From Muscardinus avellanarius (lineage: Eukaryota > Chordata > Mammalia > Rodentia > Gliridae), in the NCBI GenBank assembly GCA_963383645.1, contig OY726569.1:29668599-29732598 (forward strand): a stretch of DNA of 64,000 nt, read 5' to 3'. Below are positions 1 to 8,562 of this stretch, in pieces (positions within the stretch are counted from its first letter, which is position 1; every line of letters begins with the position of its first letter). The notes below the pieces were generated by a model that was not told the DNA's origin, ran no database searches, and saw only the letters and a list, made by a program, of their open reading frames with translations. Made by a program: the position numbers and the translations under genes.

Positions 1-380
1 GCCTTCACGCTGATAGTCGCTGGCCTGGCCTTGCAGCAAGATGAGAGTGTCCTGTTGAACACACAGCATTTCAGGAAATACCAACATCAGACAAGTTCAC
101 TTTTTTTTGGTTCTGTGTTCAGACATAATGACAGAATGATCTTGCTTTTGTCTTTATCCAGCAAGTTAACATTTTCCCAATTACAACAATGACTGACTAT
201 TGATTCCCTGTCCTGCATAACAAGAGCAAATGCTGCTGCGTCACCAGTAGCACCTCAACTCTGCTCTCTTCTTCTGGACGAAATGAAGATGCTTACGATA
301 AAGAGAACTCCCCTGCTTCCTGGCAGCGTCCAAGGCGGAGCACAGCCTCGCGTCCTCAAAGTCTCCCACAACTGAATCTT
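1..380. other. intergenic, no recognised feature
   Basis: Unique-looking, moderately AT-rich sequence. I see no repeat, coding exon or RNA gene in it. Confidence 0.5.
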
Positions 381-387
381 TTGCCTG

Positions 388-713
388 CCTGCCTGCCTGC
401 CTTCCTTCTTTCCTTCCTTCCTTCCTTCCTTCCTTCCTTCCTTCCTTCCTTTCTTCTTTCCTTCTTTCCTTGCTTCCTTCTTTCCTTCCTTCCTTCCTTT
501 CTTCCTTCTTTCCTTCCTTCCTTCTTTCCTTCTTTCCTTCCTTCTTTCCTTCCTTCCTTCCTTCTTTCTTTCCTTCCTTCCTTCCTTCTTTCCTTCTTTC
601 CTTCCTTCCTTCTTTCCTTCCTTCCTTCCTTCCTTTCTTCCTTCTTTCCTTCCTTTCTTCCTTCTTTCCTTCCTTCCTTCTTTCCTTCCTTCCTTCCTTC
701 CTTCTTTTCCTGT
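388..713. repeat. (CTTC)n / polypyrimidine microsatellite
   Basis: About 325 bp of imperfect CTTC/CTTTC repeat; the minus strand is pure purine apart from a few interruptions. It abuts the tail side of a minus-strand SINE (722-918), so it most likely grew from that SINE's A-rich tail. Long Lys/Arg/Glu/Gly or Leu/Pro/Ser/Phe open frames here are repeat artefacts. Confidence 0.95.
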
Positions 714-721
714 TTCCCTTC

Positions 722-918
722 TTCTGTAGGGAAATTGAATCCAGGGGCATTCTACCTCTGATCTATACCCCCAGCCCATTTTATTTTTTATTTTAAAATA
801 GGGTCTCACTAAATTGCTGGGTGCCTCACTAAGGTGCTGAAGCTGGCCTTGAACCCTTGATCCTCCAGTCTCAGCTCGCAAGTACTGGGACTATTGGAAT
901 GAGGCGCCATGCCCAGCT
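722..918 (-). mobile_element. B1-dID-type SINE, older copy
   Basis: Reads as the reverse complement of right half, linker and left half ('ccaggggcattctacctctg' then 'agggtctcactaaattgctg'). Clearly diverged; its tail is the CTTC tract to the left. Confidence 0.85.
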
Positions 919-1146
919 GCAGGAGCCTTTTCTCCCCACAGCTCCCCGGGGTGTGTTCCTCCTCAACGCAATGAGTCAACGAACCCAATTTTATTTGACG
1001 ACAGCTATGTTCCTTGTGGTCCTTGGATGGAGGATGTAGACAACACTTATTAAAAACATATTTAGTAAAAAAAAACAAAAAACAAGTGAACATGGTAACA
1101 AATTTAAGTACCTCTAAAGTGGTAAAAAAAAAAAATTAAGTACCTC

Positions 1147-1346
1147 TAGGTGGCGCACACTTGTAATTCCAGTACTTGGGAGGTTAAGATGGGAGGATTA
1201 CAGGCTTGAGGACTGTCTCAGCATGTAGTGAGACTTTCATGAATCTAGTGAGATCCTGCTTCCAAATAAAAATAACGTAGGAGTGGGGGTGTAGCTCAGA
1301 AGTAGAATGCCTCTAGGTTCAATCCTCAGTGCCACACACACACAAG
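1147..1346 (+). mobile_element. B1-dID-type SINE
   Basis: Left half from 'ggtggcgcacacttgtaatt', right half 'gggggtgtagctcagaagtag', short (CA)n tail. Confidence 0.85.
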
Positions 1347-1796
1347 GAACGTCAAAAGGGTTACAGGTGAAAGGTAAGCCTCCCTCCTTTGCACTCTGGA
1401 GTCCAGTCTCCCTCCCAGAGGCAATCGCTATTACCAAAGTCGGTCTAGGCCACTCCAAGTGGGTAGGCAAACTCAGTCATAGCTGCTCATCTCGTTCATC
1501 ATGGCTGGCATAATTTCTCCCTCCTTCCATCCGTGCATCGAGCCACCCAGTATTTATTGTGCCCAGGACTCCACGGCAATGCTCTGTGCTCTCTCAGTCA
1601 GTGGAATTATGAAAGTGACTCATAATAGTGTGCGAACAATTTTTCAGTAAGCAAAGGCATGGGAAGAAAATGCTTGGTTGCTGGTGGTGATTTTAAGCAG
1701 CTGCCAAAATTTTATTACAGAGAGGAGAGGCACATTGATTGCTTTTGGTTCTCTCTTTTATAAAGCAGAATATCACCGTCGATGTAAAAGTTGCAG

Positions 1797-2012
1797 TTTT
1801 TTTTTTTTTTTCCAGGTCTGGGAATGGAACCCAGGGGCATTTGACCTCCGAGCTACACCCCCTGCCCTATTTTTTATTCTTTATTTTGAAACAGGGTCTC
1901 ACTAAGTTGCAGAGGGCCTCACTGAGTAGTTGAAGCTGTCCGCGAATCGCGATCCTCCTGTCTCAGCCTCCCGAATACTGGGATTACAAGCGTGCGCCAC
2001 CAAACCCGGCTT
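1797..2012 (-). mobile_element. B1-dID SINE, type B, full length
   Basis: T-rich tail at 1797-1812, then right half, type B linker and left half ending 'gccaccaaacccggc'. Confidence 0.9.
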
Positions 2013-3111
2013 TTCTACCAGGATTTGGAGGTCAAATCTACTCTGTGGCCAGCTCCCCTCAGCCCTGCCTCAGTCTCCTTCCTCAGTCTCCCGCACCCCA
2101 TTCACTACCTGCCCTTAGGAATTCGACCCCTGTGTATCACTGTGCTTGGCGTCATTGTGCTTTTCTGTTTGAAGCTCAGGGATTTCCTTTCATCTTTGAA
2201 GTCCAGCCTTTAGCTGGGAGCTTCAGACATACAAAGTCCTCAGTGAAGGTTTATTAAATAAATGAATTCTTCTGCTGAGGATTATCCAGGTTTGTCTAGC
2301 ACATCCTGCTTCTTGGGAATCCCTTCTTGGACCCTAATTTCCTAAAAATTAGCAAACTGTTAGAAACAGATTTTAGCAAAGCTGCAAATAAAAACTCATG
2401 AAACCAAAAGTAACTGGGGAAAGCAATTTACTAATGTGCAGAAGGGTGCAAGCACACTAGGTGGGCGGGGAGGCGCTCAGCCTTTTATCCCAAACACAGA
2501 AGCCTCTGTGCCTCCCCATTGGCTAGAGTGAGACTTCACAATCTAATCCCATTGGCTGGTTTTCCCTGGGCAGATTTTACAAGGGAGAAACAGGAAACCA
2601 GTATGTCTTGAGTAGAACATACAGACACATGTACAAACTTACAAAATGGATACCTAGCTACAGTTGCAAAATGAAAGCCTGCCAGGTTCTATGTGATCCT
2701 GCAACATCAACAGAAAAGATTGTTCTGCTTCTTTAGAAAACCATATAAGAAAATTATTCCTTCTATAATAAGCACAGGATTCTACCGCTGCCACTCCAGA
2801 GCTATATCCCTCTCTGCCTCAAGGATCCCAGGTTCCGTGGGGATTGTTTTTCTTTTGGGAAATAAAGAAAAAAGCTTGGCAGCGCTTCCTAGATCTGGAA
2901 CTCAGGCTGTTTCCTCAGGAGCCATCTCCTGTGTGGCTTCCAGTTCCATTCAGCCTAGGTCCTGCCCAAGAGGTGGGTGGGGGCTGGAGAAGATTCCCTG
3001 GGGTCTTCAGTCCCAGCGAGAGAACAGTAACTGCTATTTCTCCAGCCTTTATTCTGTGTCAAGTATTGCGCTAAGAGCATCTCAGGAATTCTCTCTTTTA
3101 AAGATCATAGT
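2013..3111. other. intergenic, no confident feature
   Basis: No coding exon seen. The part at about 2440-2620 has two 'ccattggct' motifs and looks weakly LTR-like, but ends and poly(A) signal could not be defined. Confidence 0.4.
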
Positions 3112-3245
3112 AGCTGGGCATAGTGCTTCATATCATGCCTGTAATCCCAGTATTTGGGAGGCTGAGACCGGTTCAATACCAGCCTCAGCAACTTAGTGAG
3201 ACTCTCAACAACCTAGTGAGACTCTGCTTCAAAAAAGCAAAAACA
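3112..3245 (+). mobile_element. SINE left half only
   Basis: B1-like half ending in 'gactctgcttcaaaaaagc'; the ID half is missing and the next SINE follows directly. Confidence 0.8.
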
Positions 3246-3247
3246 GA

Positions 3248-3483
3248 GCCAGGCGTGGTGGCGCACGCTTGTAATCCCCGCGCTTGGGAGGCTGAGACCA
3301 GAGGATCACACAGGTTTGAAGCCAGCCTCAGCTACTTAGTGAGGCTCTCAGCAACTTAGTGAGACCCTGTTTCCAAATAAAATAAAAAAATAGGTTGGGG
3401 GTGTATCCCGGAGATAGAGGCCCCTGGGTTCCATCCACAGGACCCAAAACAAACAAACCCTCCCCCCAAAAAAAAGCAAAACC
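3248..3483 (+). mobile_element. B1-dID SINE, type A
   Basis: Left half 'ccaggcgtggtggcgcacgc', right half with altered 'gtgtatcccggagatagagg', then an A/C-rich tail. Confidence 0.9.
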
Positions 3484-3504
3484 AGAAACAACATATATAA
3501 TAAA

Positions 3505-3537
3505 TGAACCAGTACTGGGAATGGCCTAGGAAGATTT
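3505..3537 (+). mobile_element. 5' tip of an LTR, separated by an L1 insertion
   Basis: Starts TG and reads 'tgaaccagtactggg', matching the outer end of the minus LTR at 8112 ('tgtaccagtattggg' on its own strand). The last 13 bp (3525-3537) are duplicated at 6328-6340 around the inserted L1 composite, after which the LTR continues at 6341. Confidence 0.7.
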
Positions 3538-3929
3538 TTTTTCTTTTTTTAATTTTAATTTTAATTTTAATTTTTATTGGTGCACTGTATTCATACATCA
3601 TAGTGGGATACAAACTTTTGTAGACATACATGCACACATCGCCCAGTCAGCCCCCACCTGATCCCCACCCCATTCTCTCCCCATCCCTCCCTCCCATGCT
3701 TGGCTTAGTGGTTGACATCTAGTATTATAGCAATTTATCCAAAATTAAAAATGATAATTTCACATAACAGTTTCATTTGTCTGATACCAAGCTTTTGATG
3801 ACTTAAAGATAACATTTCAATGTTTCTTTTTGCTTTCTTTCTTACCAGAGAATATTTTTTTTTCTATTTTTTTTAGGTGAAACTATCATATATTTATATA
3901 TTTATTTTTCAGAAAAAAAATCTATCCTA

Positions 3930-4610
3930 ATATGGAATATGGACTCTAGATACCCAAAACGATCTCAAAAAAGAACAAAGCTAGAAGATATATATTTTCT
4001 GATTTCAAACCATATAAAGCTACAATAATTGAAACAGTGTAGTACTGTTTTAAAGGCAGATATATAAATCATTGGAGTTAAATAAAAGCCTAGAGCTAAA
4101 TTCTCTCCTATATTGTCAGGTTATTTTTGACAAGGTTTCCACAAACATTTGGTGGTGGAAATAATAATCTTTTAACTAAATATTGTTGAAAAATAATAAT
4201 TACATGAAAAAGAATAAAATTGGACCCTTACCTAACACCATATACAAATATTAACTCAAAATAGATAAAAGACCTAAATATAAATCTTAAGACTATAAAC
4301 TTTTAGAAGAAAATCTGTGTCATAAAACCTCACAACATTGAAATTGGCAGTGATTTCTGGATATGATTTCAATGGCACAGGCAACAGAAGAGTATACAAA
4401 CTCCCTAAAAAATAAAAAAATATTGCATATCCAAAGACAATGTAAACAGAGTTAAAAGTTACTAATAGAATGGAATAAAATATTTCCAAATGCTATATCT
4501 GAAGGTATATTAATATTCCAACAAGAAATCCTAAAAACTGGCAACAATAAAAGCAAACAATACAATTTAGAGATAGGTAAAAGACTAACATAAATAATGA
4601 ATCTCCACAG
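3930..4610 (+). pseudogene. L1 ORF2 3' segment, inverted inside the composite
   Basis: Plus-strand reading matches L1 ORF2 3' sequence: 'aagaacaaagctagaaga', 'aaaattggacccttaccta', 'aatggcacaggcaacagaag', 'gaatggaataaaatatttcc'. It therefore runs opposite to ORF1 and to the 3' end of the same element. No open frame survives. The junctions at about 4610-4621 and 3900-3930 are the same as in copy 2. Confidence 0.75.
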
Positions 4611-4620
4611 ATAACCAATC

Positions 4621-5532
4621 TTAGTTGTCTGTTGGATGGAAAATCTTGTTTCTCTGGTTCTTGTGTGTATTACCTATTTTTTCTTTGTAGTTAATCTCTT
4701 TGAGTATTTTCTCAAGCGCTGGTTTTGAAGACATAAATTCCTTCAGTTTCTGTTTGTCATGGAAGCTTCTTATTTTTCCATCTAATTTTAGAAAGTTTTG
4801 CTGGGTAGGAAATTTTTGGCTGGAAGTTGTTTTCTTTCAGAGTTTGGAATATGTTACTCCAAGCCCTTCTGGCTCTCATGACTTGGTTTGGGAAGTCTGG
4901 AGTGATTCTAATTGGTTTGCCTCTGAATGTCACTTGGCCCTTTGTTTTTGTTGCCTTTAAGATTCTCTGCTTGGCTTCCACATTGGTCATCTTGACAATT
5001 ATGTGGCATGGGGATCCTCTTCTCCGATCCTGTCTAAAGGGAGTTCTATAAGTTTCCTGGACCTGTGTATCAACCTCTTGCTCTATGTTTGGAAAATTTT
5101 CTGCTATTACTTCCTTGAAGAGATTGTTGATCCCTTTGGTTTCACCTTCTTTTCCTTCCTCTATTCCAATTATTCTTAGGTTAGCTCTCTTAAAATGGAC
5201 CCATATTTCTTCAATGTCAGATTCCTGCTGTCGGATATTTTTTTCTAGATTAGAAACTATGCATTCATTTTTGGATTGATCATCTTCTAAGAGTGAGATT
5301 CTGTTCTCCATGTGGTCTAATCGGTTGTTCGTGCTTTGAATTGAGGCCTTTACCTCATTAATTGCATCCTTTATCTCTTTTTGGCTCTCTCTGAATTCTT
5401 TTTGAAGCACTCTATTATTTCTACAGTTATTTTCCTGATTTGATCTTCTAGAAATCTCTGATTTTCTGTTTTATCGGGTTCTGATGTGGGGTTGTGGGCA
5501 TTCATTGCTCCAGTATTATTCCTCTTTCCCAT
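4621..5532 (-). pseudogene. L1 ORF1 (RNA-binding chaperone), frameshifted
   Basis: An ATG at 5532 opens an ORF1p-like frame starting MGKRNN; a stop lies at 4621-4623. ORF1p normally trimerises through a coiled coil and coats L1 RNA. The order is visible: a charged, heptad-like N-terminal region, then an RRM-like part ('LRIIGIEEG'), then a C-terminal part ('RKPIRITPDF'-like 'GKPIRITPDFPNQV'). The frame breaks near 5405, where copy 1 has lost one G relative to copy 2, so a 68-residue N-terminal frame stops at 5371 and the rest continues in another frame. About 300 codons is usual for ORF1. Confidence 0.8.
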
Positions 5533-5599
5533 GATTTTGGAAGTTTGTGCCTTTTTTGGGTTCTTCCCTTGGGTCACTATGACTTCACTTAAGGTGCTC

Positions 5600-6327
5600 T
5601 GGATCTTGAGTCTGTAGTATCTCAGACCCCACTACTCCTTTACTGGGTTGTATCACAGAGTCTCCGACCCAGGGAGTCGATAGAGGCTGCTTTAGACTGT
5701 GGGTGGTGCCAGGTTGCACGTTCTCCTATGGTGTGATATCTCTGCCACCGCCACTCCCCTACTGGGTCAAGTCCCAGGGATTACAGTACTGGGATTTCTC
5801 CTCTGTGGCCCGCAATTTGACTCACTGTTGTTGAGTACGCAGATGTAGCTGTACTGGACTCGGTGAATTCAATGCTGTGCCGCCGGTGGCAATATGGCAC
5901 CGCTGCCATGCCCTCGGCCGTGAGGCTGGCGTATTTTTTCTTCTCTGGTTTTGAGCTCTGCTCTGAGTCCCTGCAGTGTGTGCTGAGCTCAGCCACTGGG
6001 AGCTTTAGATGTTCCCTGCGCCGAAAGATCCCGCCTGGCTGTTCCGCAGCAGCTCACCTTGGCTTGCTGTAGCCATCCGGTGAATTCGCCGCTGCCGCCG
6101 GCAGTATGGTGCTGCTGCCGCGTCCTCGGGCGTGAGGCCGGTGTGTCTCCTCTGTGGCTCTGAGCTCTGTTCTCAGTCTACTTTCTCTCTGGAGCCTGGT
6201 GATTTTTTTGTTTCTCTGGTGATGGTGTTTTCTGGCTATGAGAGGCGCTGATTTTGTGGTAATGGAGATTGGTTGTTAGCAGGGCTCTTAAGCCCCACTT
6301 TTCTCGGTCGCCATCTTCCCGGAAGTC
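5600..6327 (-). promoter_or_regulatory. L1 5'UTR with two promoter-like monomers
   Basis: GC-rich for this window. Two related units can be aligned on 'cggtgaattc' (5861-5870 and 6078-6087), followed on the + strand by 'gctgcc..cctcgg.cgtgaggc' and 'tgagctctg.tctcagtc'; spacing is about 217 bp. This resembles the tandem-monomer promoters of murine L1s. The first bases (minus strand from 6327) carry 'gaagatggcgacc', resembling the YY1 site at the start of many L1s. Promoter activity is inferred. Confidence 0.6.
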
Positions 6328-6343
6328 CCTAGGAAGATTTGAG

Positions 6344-6789
6344 AAAGCTCTGATTATTAATAAATATATTTCAAAAATTGGGTGAGGGGCAGATCTGTGG
6401 AAGGACTTGGTATCTGCCAAGAAGCAGGCAGCTATTCTAACATAAGTTAACCTAGCTAAAAGTAATTAGCAAGTGGAAGAGGAGGGGAGCTAAAAAACTC
6501 CGTAGCCCCAGTACTACAGAGGAGGGGGTCCTTATCAGATACACCTGGGTTCAAGTATCAGCTTCACCACTTATTTCACTGAGTAACGGTCTTCACTTGG
6601 GTCCTCCAAAAGCGGAGCCCGTGTATCTGATAAGGACCCCCTCCTCCGTAGTACTGGGGCTACGGGAGTTTCTTTAGCTAGGTTAATTTATGTTAGAATA
6701 GTTGCCTGATTCTTGGCAGAAACCAAGTCCTTCCACAGATCTGCCCCTCACCCAATTTTTGAAATATATTTATTAATAATCAGAGCTTT
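6344..6789. repeat. Large imperfect inverted repeat (fold-back)
   Basis: Left arm 6344-6544 and right arm 6621-6789 are reverse complements with few differences; a block of about 32 bp in the left arm (near 6460-6492) is missing from the right arm. The spacer is 76 bp (6545-6620). The outer ends are 'aaagctctg' and 'cagagcttt'. Confidence 0.9.
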
Positions 6790-6974
6790 AGAATGGGTTC
6801 TTCATTCTACAGAAAGGTTTACATAATAATTGGCATCTAGGTAGGACAGGAGGAGGGAGATCGACCTTTGTGGAAGGAGAAACCTGGGCATAGACCAAAG
6901 TTTGGTGGGGAAATCAAGGGGAGGGACTTTACCTATGTCAGAGTTAGGTAGAACAAGATGGAGGGCCTGATGTC

Positions 6975-6982
6975 TATAAAAA
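6975..6982 (+). promoter_or_regulatory. LTR TATA box
   Basis: 'tataaaaa' about 220 bp before the LTR poly(A) signal. The same motif stands at the equivalent place in the minus LTR (7743-7750), preceded in both by 'acaagatggagg'. Confidence 0.6.
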
Positions 6983-7044
6983 GGCTGTTCCGTGTTTTGT
7001 ATTTCAGCGATTTTGTTAGAAGCACCCCCCTCATGCTTTAACCT

Positions 7045-7139
7045 GGGGCTGTAACTGTCTTCTGTATTTCTATATATTTTTTTGAAGATTTAAAGAAGTT
7101 TATTAAAAAGATAGAAATACAGAAGATAGTTACAGCCCC
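7045..7139. repeat. Second inverted repeat inside the same LTR
   Basis: 29-bp arms 7045-7073 and 7111-7139 with one mismatch, separated by 37 bp. It marks the point where the LTR flips to minus orientation; the flipped part (about 7075-7175) matches the minus LTR at 7618-7720. Confidence 0.9.
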
Positions 7140-7470
7140 ATGCCAGAATGGCAGGATGGTCTGAGCCAATTTACCAACCCTGTATTTCTATATTTTTAAT
7201 AAACTCCTTTAAATCTTCAGCAAGAGTCCGGGCTATTGCATTTTTATCCTTAGCGCAGGACAAGAACCCACAGTTTGAGGGGAATTGTTTCAACCGGGCT
7301 ACAGGGGCCCCTGGGAACAGTTCCCCCCAAATGTAACATTTATCTTTAACCCCAACAATAAAGACCATAATTGCTCTGTGAGGCATAGCAGTCCTCATCC
7401 CCATTTACCTATGGAGAGCCTGAGATTCCAGAAGGATTCTGTTATGGTGAAATAGGTTACGGTGTGGGAA

Positions 7471-8112
7471 TGTTATGGTTTTGGGGAAACTGTCCCCGAA
7501 GGCCCCTGTTAGGTTTCCAAACACAATTTCCCTCAAACCACAACAAAACCCAAAAAACAGAAAAACCGCGGGTTCTTATCCTGAGCTAAGGATAAGTATA
7601 CATAACTCGGACACTTGCTGAAGATTTAAAGTTTATTAAAAAGATAGAAATACAGAAGATAGTTACAGCCTCATGCCAGAATGGCACGAGGGGGGTGGTC
7701 CGAGCCAATTCACCACCCAAAGATACAGCATGTGGACCGGACTTTTTATACCCATGACCTCCATCTTGTCCCTGTAAGGTACCTCCCCTTACCCTGTAAG
7801 GTACCTCCCCCAGCAAGGTGTGGCAAGTTGTCTCCTTTCATGAATGGCGAAGGTCAACCCCCTGCTCTGATCCTCCCTAGACTTTTGTGTAGATCTGTCT
7901 TTAGAAAGAATAAGCCCTAGGTCCCCTGTCCTGTTGACTTGCTAATTACTTTTAGCTAAGTCAATCTAAGTTTCAAGAGCTGTTTGCTTCCTGACCAAAG
8001 CCAAGCCTTTCTCTCTCCAGGTCTGCCATTTTGACACAATTATTTCTGAAATATATCTATTAATAATTGGAGCTTTCTCAAATCTTTCTAAGCTATTCCC
8101 AATACTGGTACA
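7471..8112 (-). mobile_element. Solo LTR, minus orientation, 642 bp
   Basis: Read on the minus strand it begins TG at 8112 and ends CA at 7471, with a TATA box (7743-7750) and AATAAA (7632-7637). It lies tail to tail with the + LTR, 132 bp apart. No internal retroviral genes and no matching short target duplication were found. Confidence 0.7.
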
Positions 8113-8492
8113 GATTCAAGACTCCAGGCAGCTTTCTTGGGCTGTACACAAAGAAGGCCAGAAGTGCAAGGCTGCTGACCCCAGGGCAGGAGCTGTGGGC
8201 AGAGAAGTTTGTCCTGTGGGTAGAGAAGTGCAGGAGGCGTGCTGGATGTCTTTTAGGTCTGCTGCGCCCAGCGGCAGGTCTCACAGTGCATTCTGACACC
8301 GGCTCTGGTCTTCCTGCTGACCTGCGTCTCTGCCCTGCTCCCTCGGTACTGTCCCCCAGGTCACAGCACAGGGCACTGGGCTTCACGGGCTCCGCTTTCA
8401 GAGGATCCAACAGAGACGGTTACTCAGTCAAATAAATGGTGAAACTGATATTTCAACCCAGGTGTATCTAATAAAGACCCCTACTTCTCTGT
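8113..8492. other. Sequence partly shared with the fold-back spacer
   Basis: The stretch 8388-8505 is, in reverse complement, about 85% identical (by eye) to 6498-6622, the inner arm plus spacer of the fold-back. The rest looks unique; the open frames here are not supported as genes. Confidence 0.6.
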
Positions 8493-8562
8493 AGTACTGG
8501 GGCTTGAACCTAGGGCCTCGTGCATGCTAGGCAATGCTAAAGACCCTCCCCCTTTTTCTTTT
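8493..8562 (-). mobile_element. ID-like SINE monomer
   Basis: 'gtactggggcttgaacctag' followed by 'cgtgcatgctaggcaatgct' is the reverse complement of an ID-type tRNA-derived monomer. Confidence 0.7.

Larger units (their letters stand above)
3538..6327 (-). mobile_element. Composite ORF1-only L1 element with inverted ORF2 segment (copy 1, complete)
   Basis: This 2.79-kb unit has a perfect 13-bp target-site duplication 'cctaggaagattt' (3525-3537 and 6328-6340), so both ends are defined. On the minus strand it contains an L1 5' end with an 'aagatggcg' YY1-like motif, a 5'UTR with two related GC-rich monomers (5860-6180), a broken ORF1 (5532-4621), an ORF2 3' segment lying in reverse orientation relative to ORF1 (about 3930-4610), the L1 3' end, and a TTTTAA-type tail. 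Almost all of ORF2, including reverse transcriptase and endonuclease, is absent. It is non-autonomous and would have depended on another L1. Copy 2 at 25.3-27.85 kb has the same arrangement. Confidence 0.85.
6341..7338 (+). mobile_element. LTR, + orientation, rearranged by two fold-back inversions
   Basis: Continues the LTR begun at 3505. U3-like sequence leads to a TATA box (6975-6982, 'tataaaaa'), a poly(A) signal AATAAA (7198-7203) and a CA end at 7338, giving TG...CA termini. Two inverted stretches sit inside (arm 6621-6789; segment about 7075-7175), so the LTR reads + - + twice. The minus LTR at 7471-8112 gives the unrearranged order. No gag, pol or env sequence is present, so this is LTR-only DNA of an old endogenous retrovirus-like element; the family is not assigned. 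Confidence 0.65.

Noticed and set aside
241..881. Open frames of up to 208 codons rich in Lys/Glu/Arg/Gly on the minus strand and Leu/Pro/Ser/Phe on the plus strand
   Set aside because: They are translations of the CTTC microsatellite, open in several frames; no coding signature.
2440..2700. LTR candidate
   Set aside because: Two 'ccattggct' motifs and an LTR-like feel, but no TG...CA ends or poly(A) signal could be fixed.
8067..8435. Protein-coding frame of 122 codons
   Set aside because: Starts inside the LTR and runs into unique sequence, with an equally long frame on the opposite strand; no domain.
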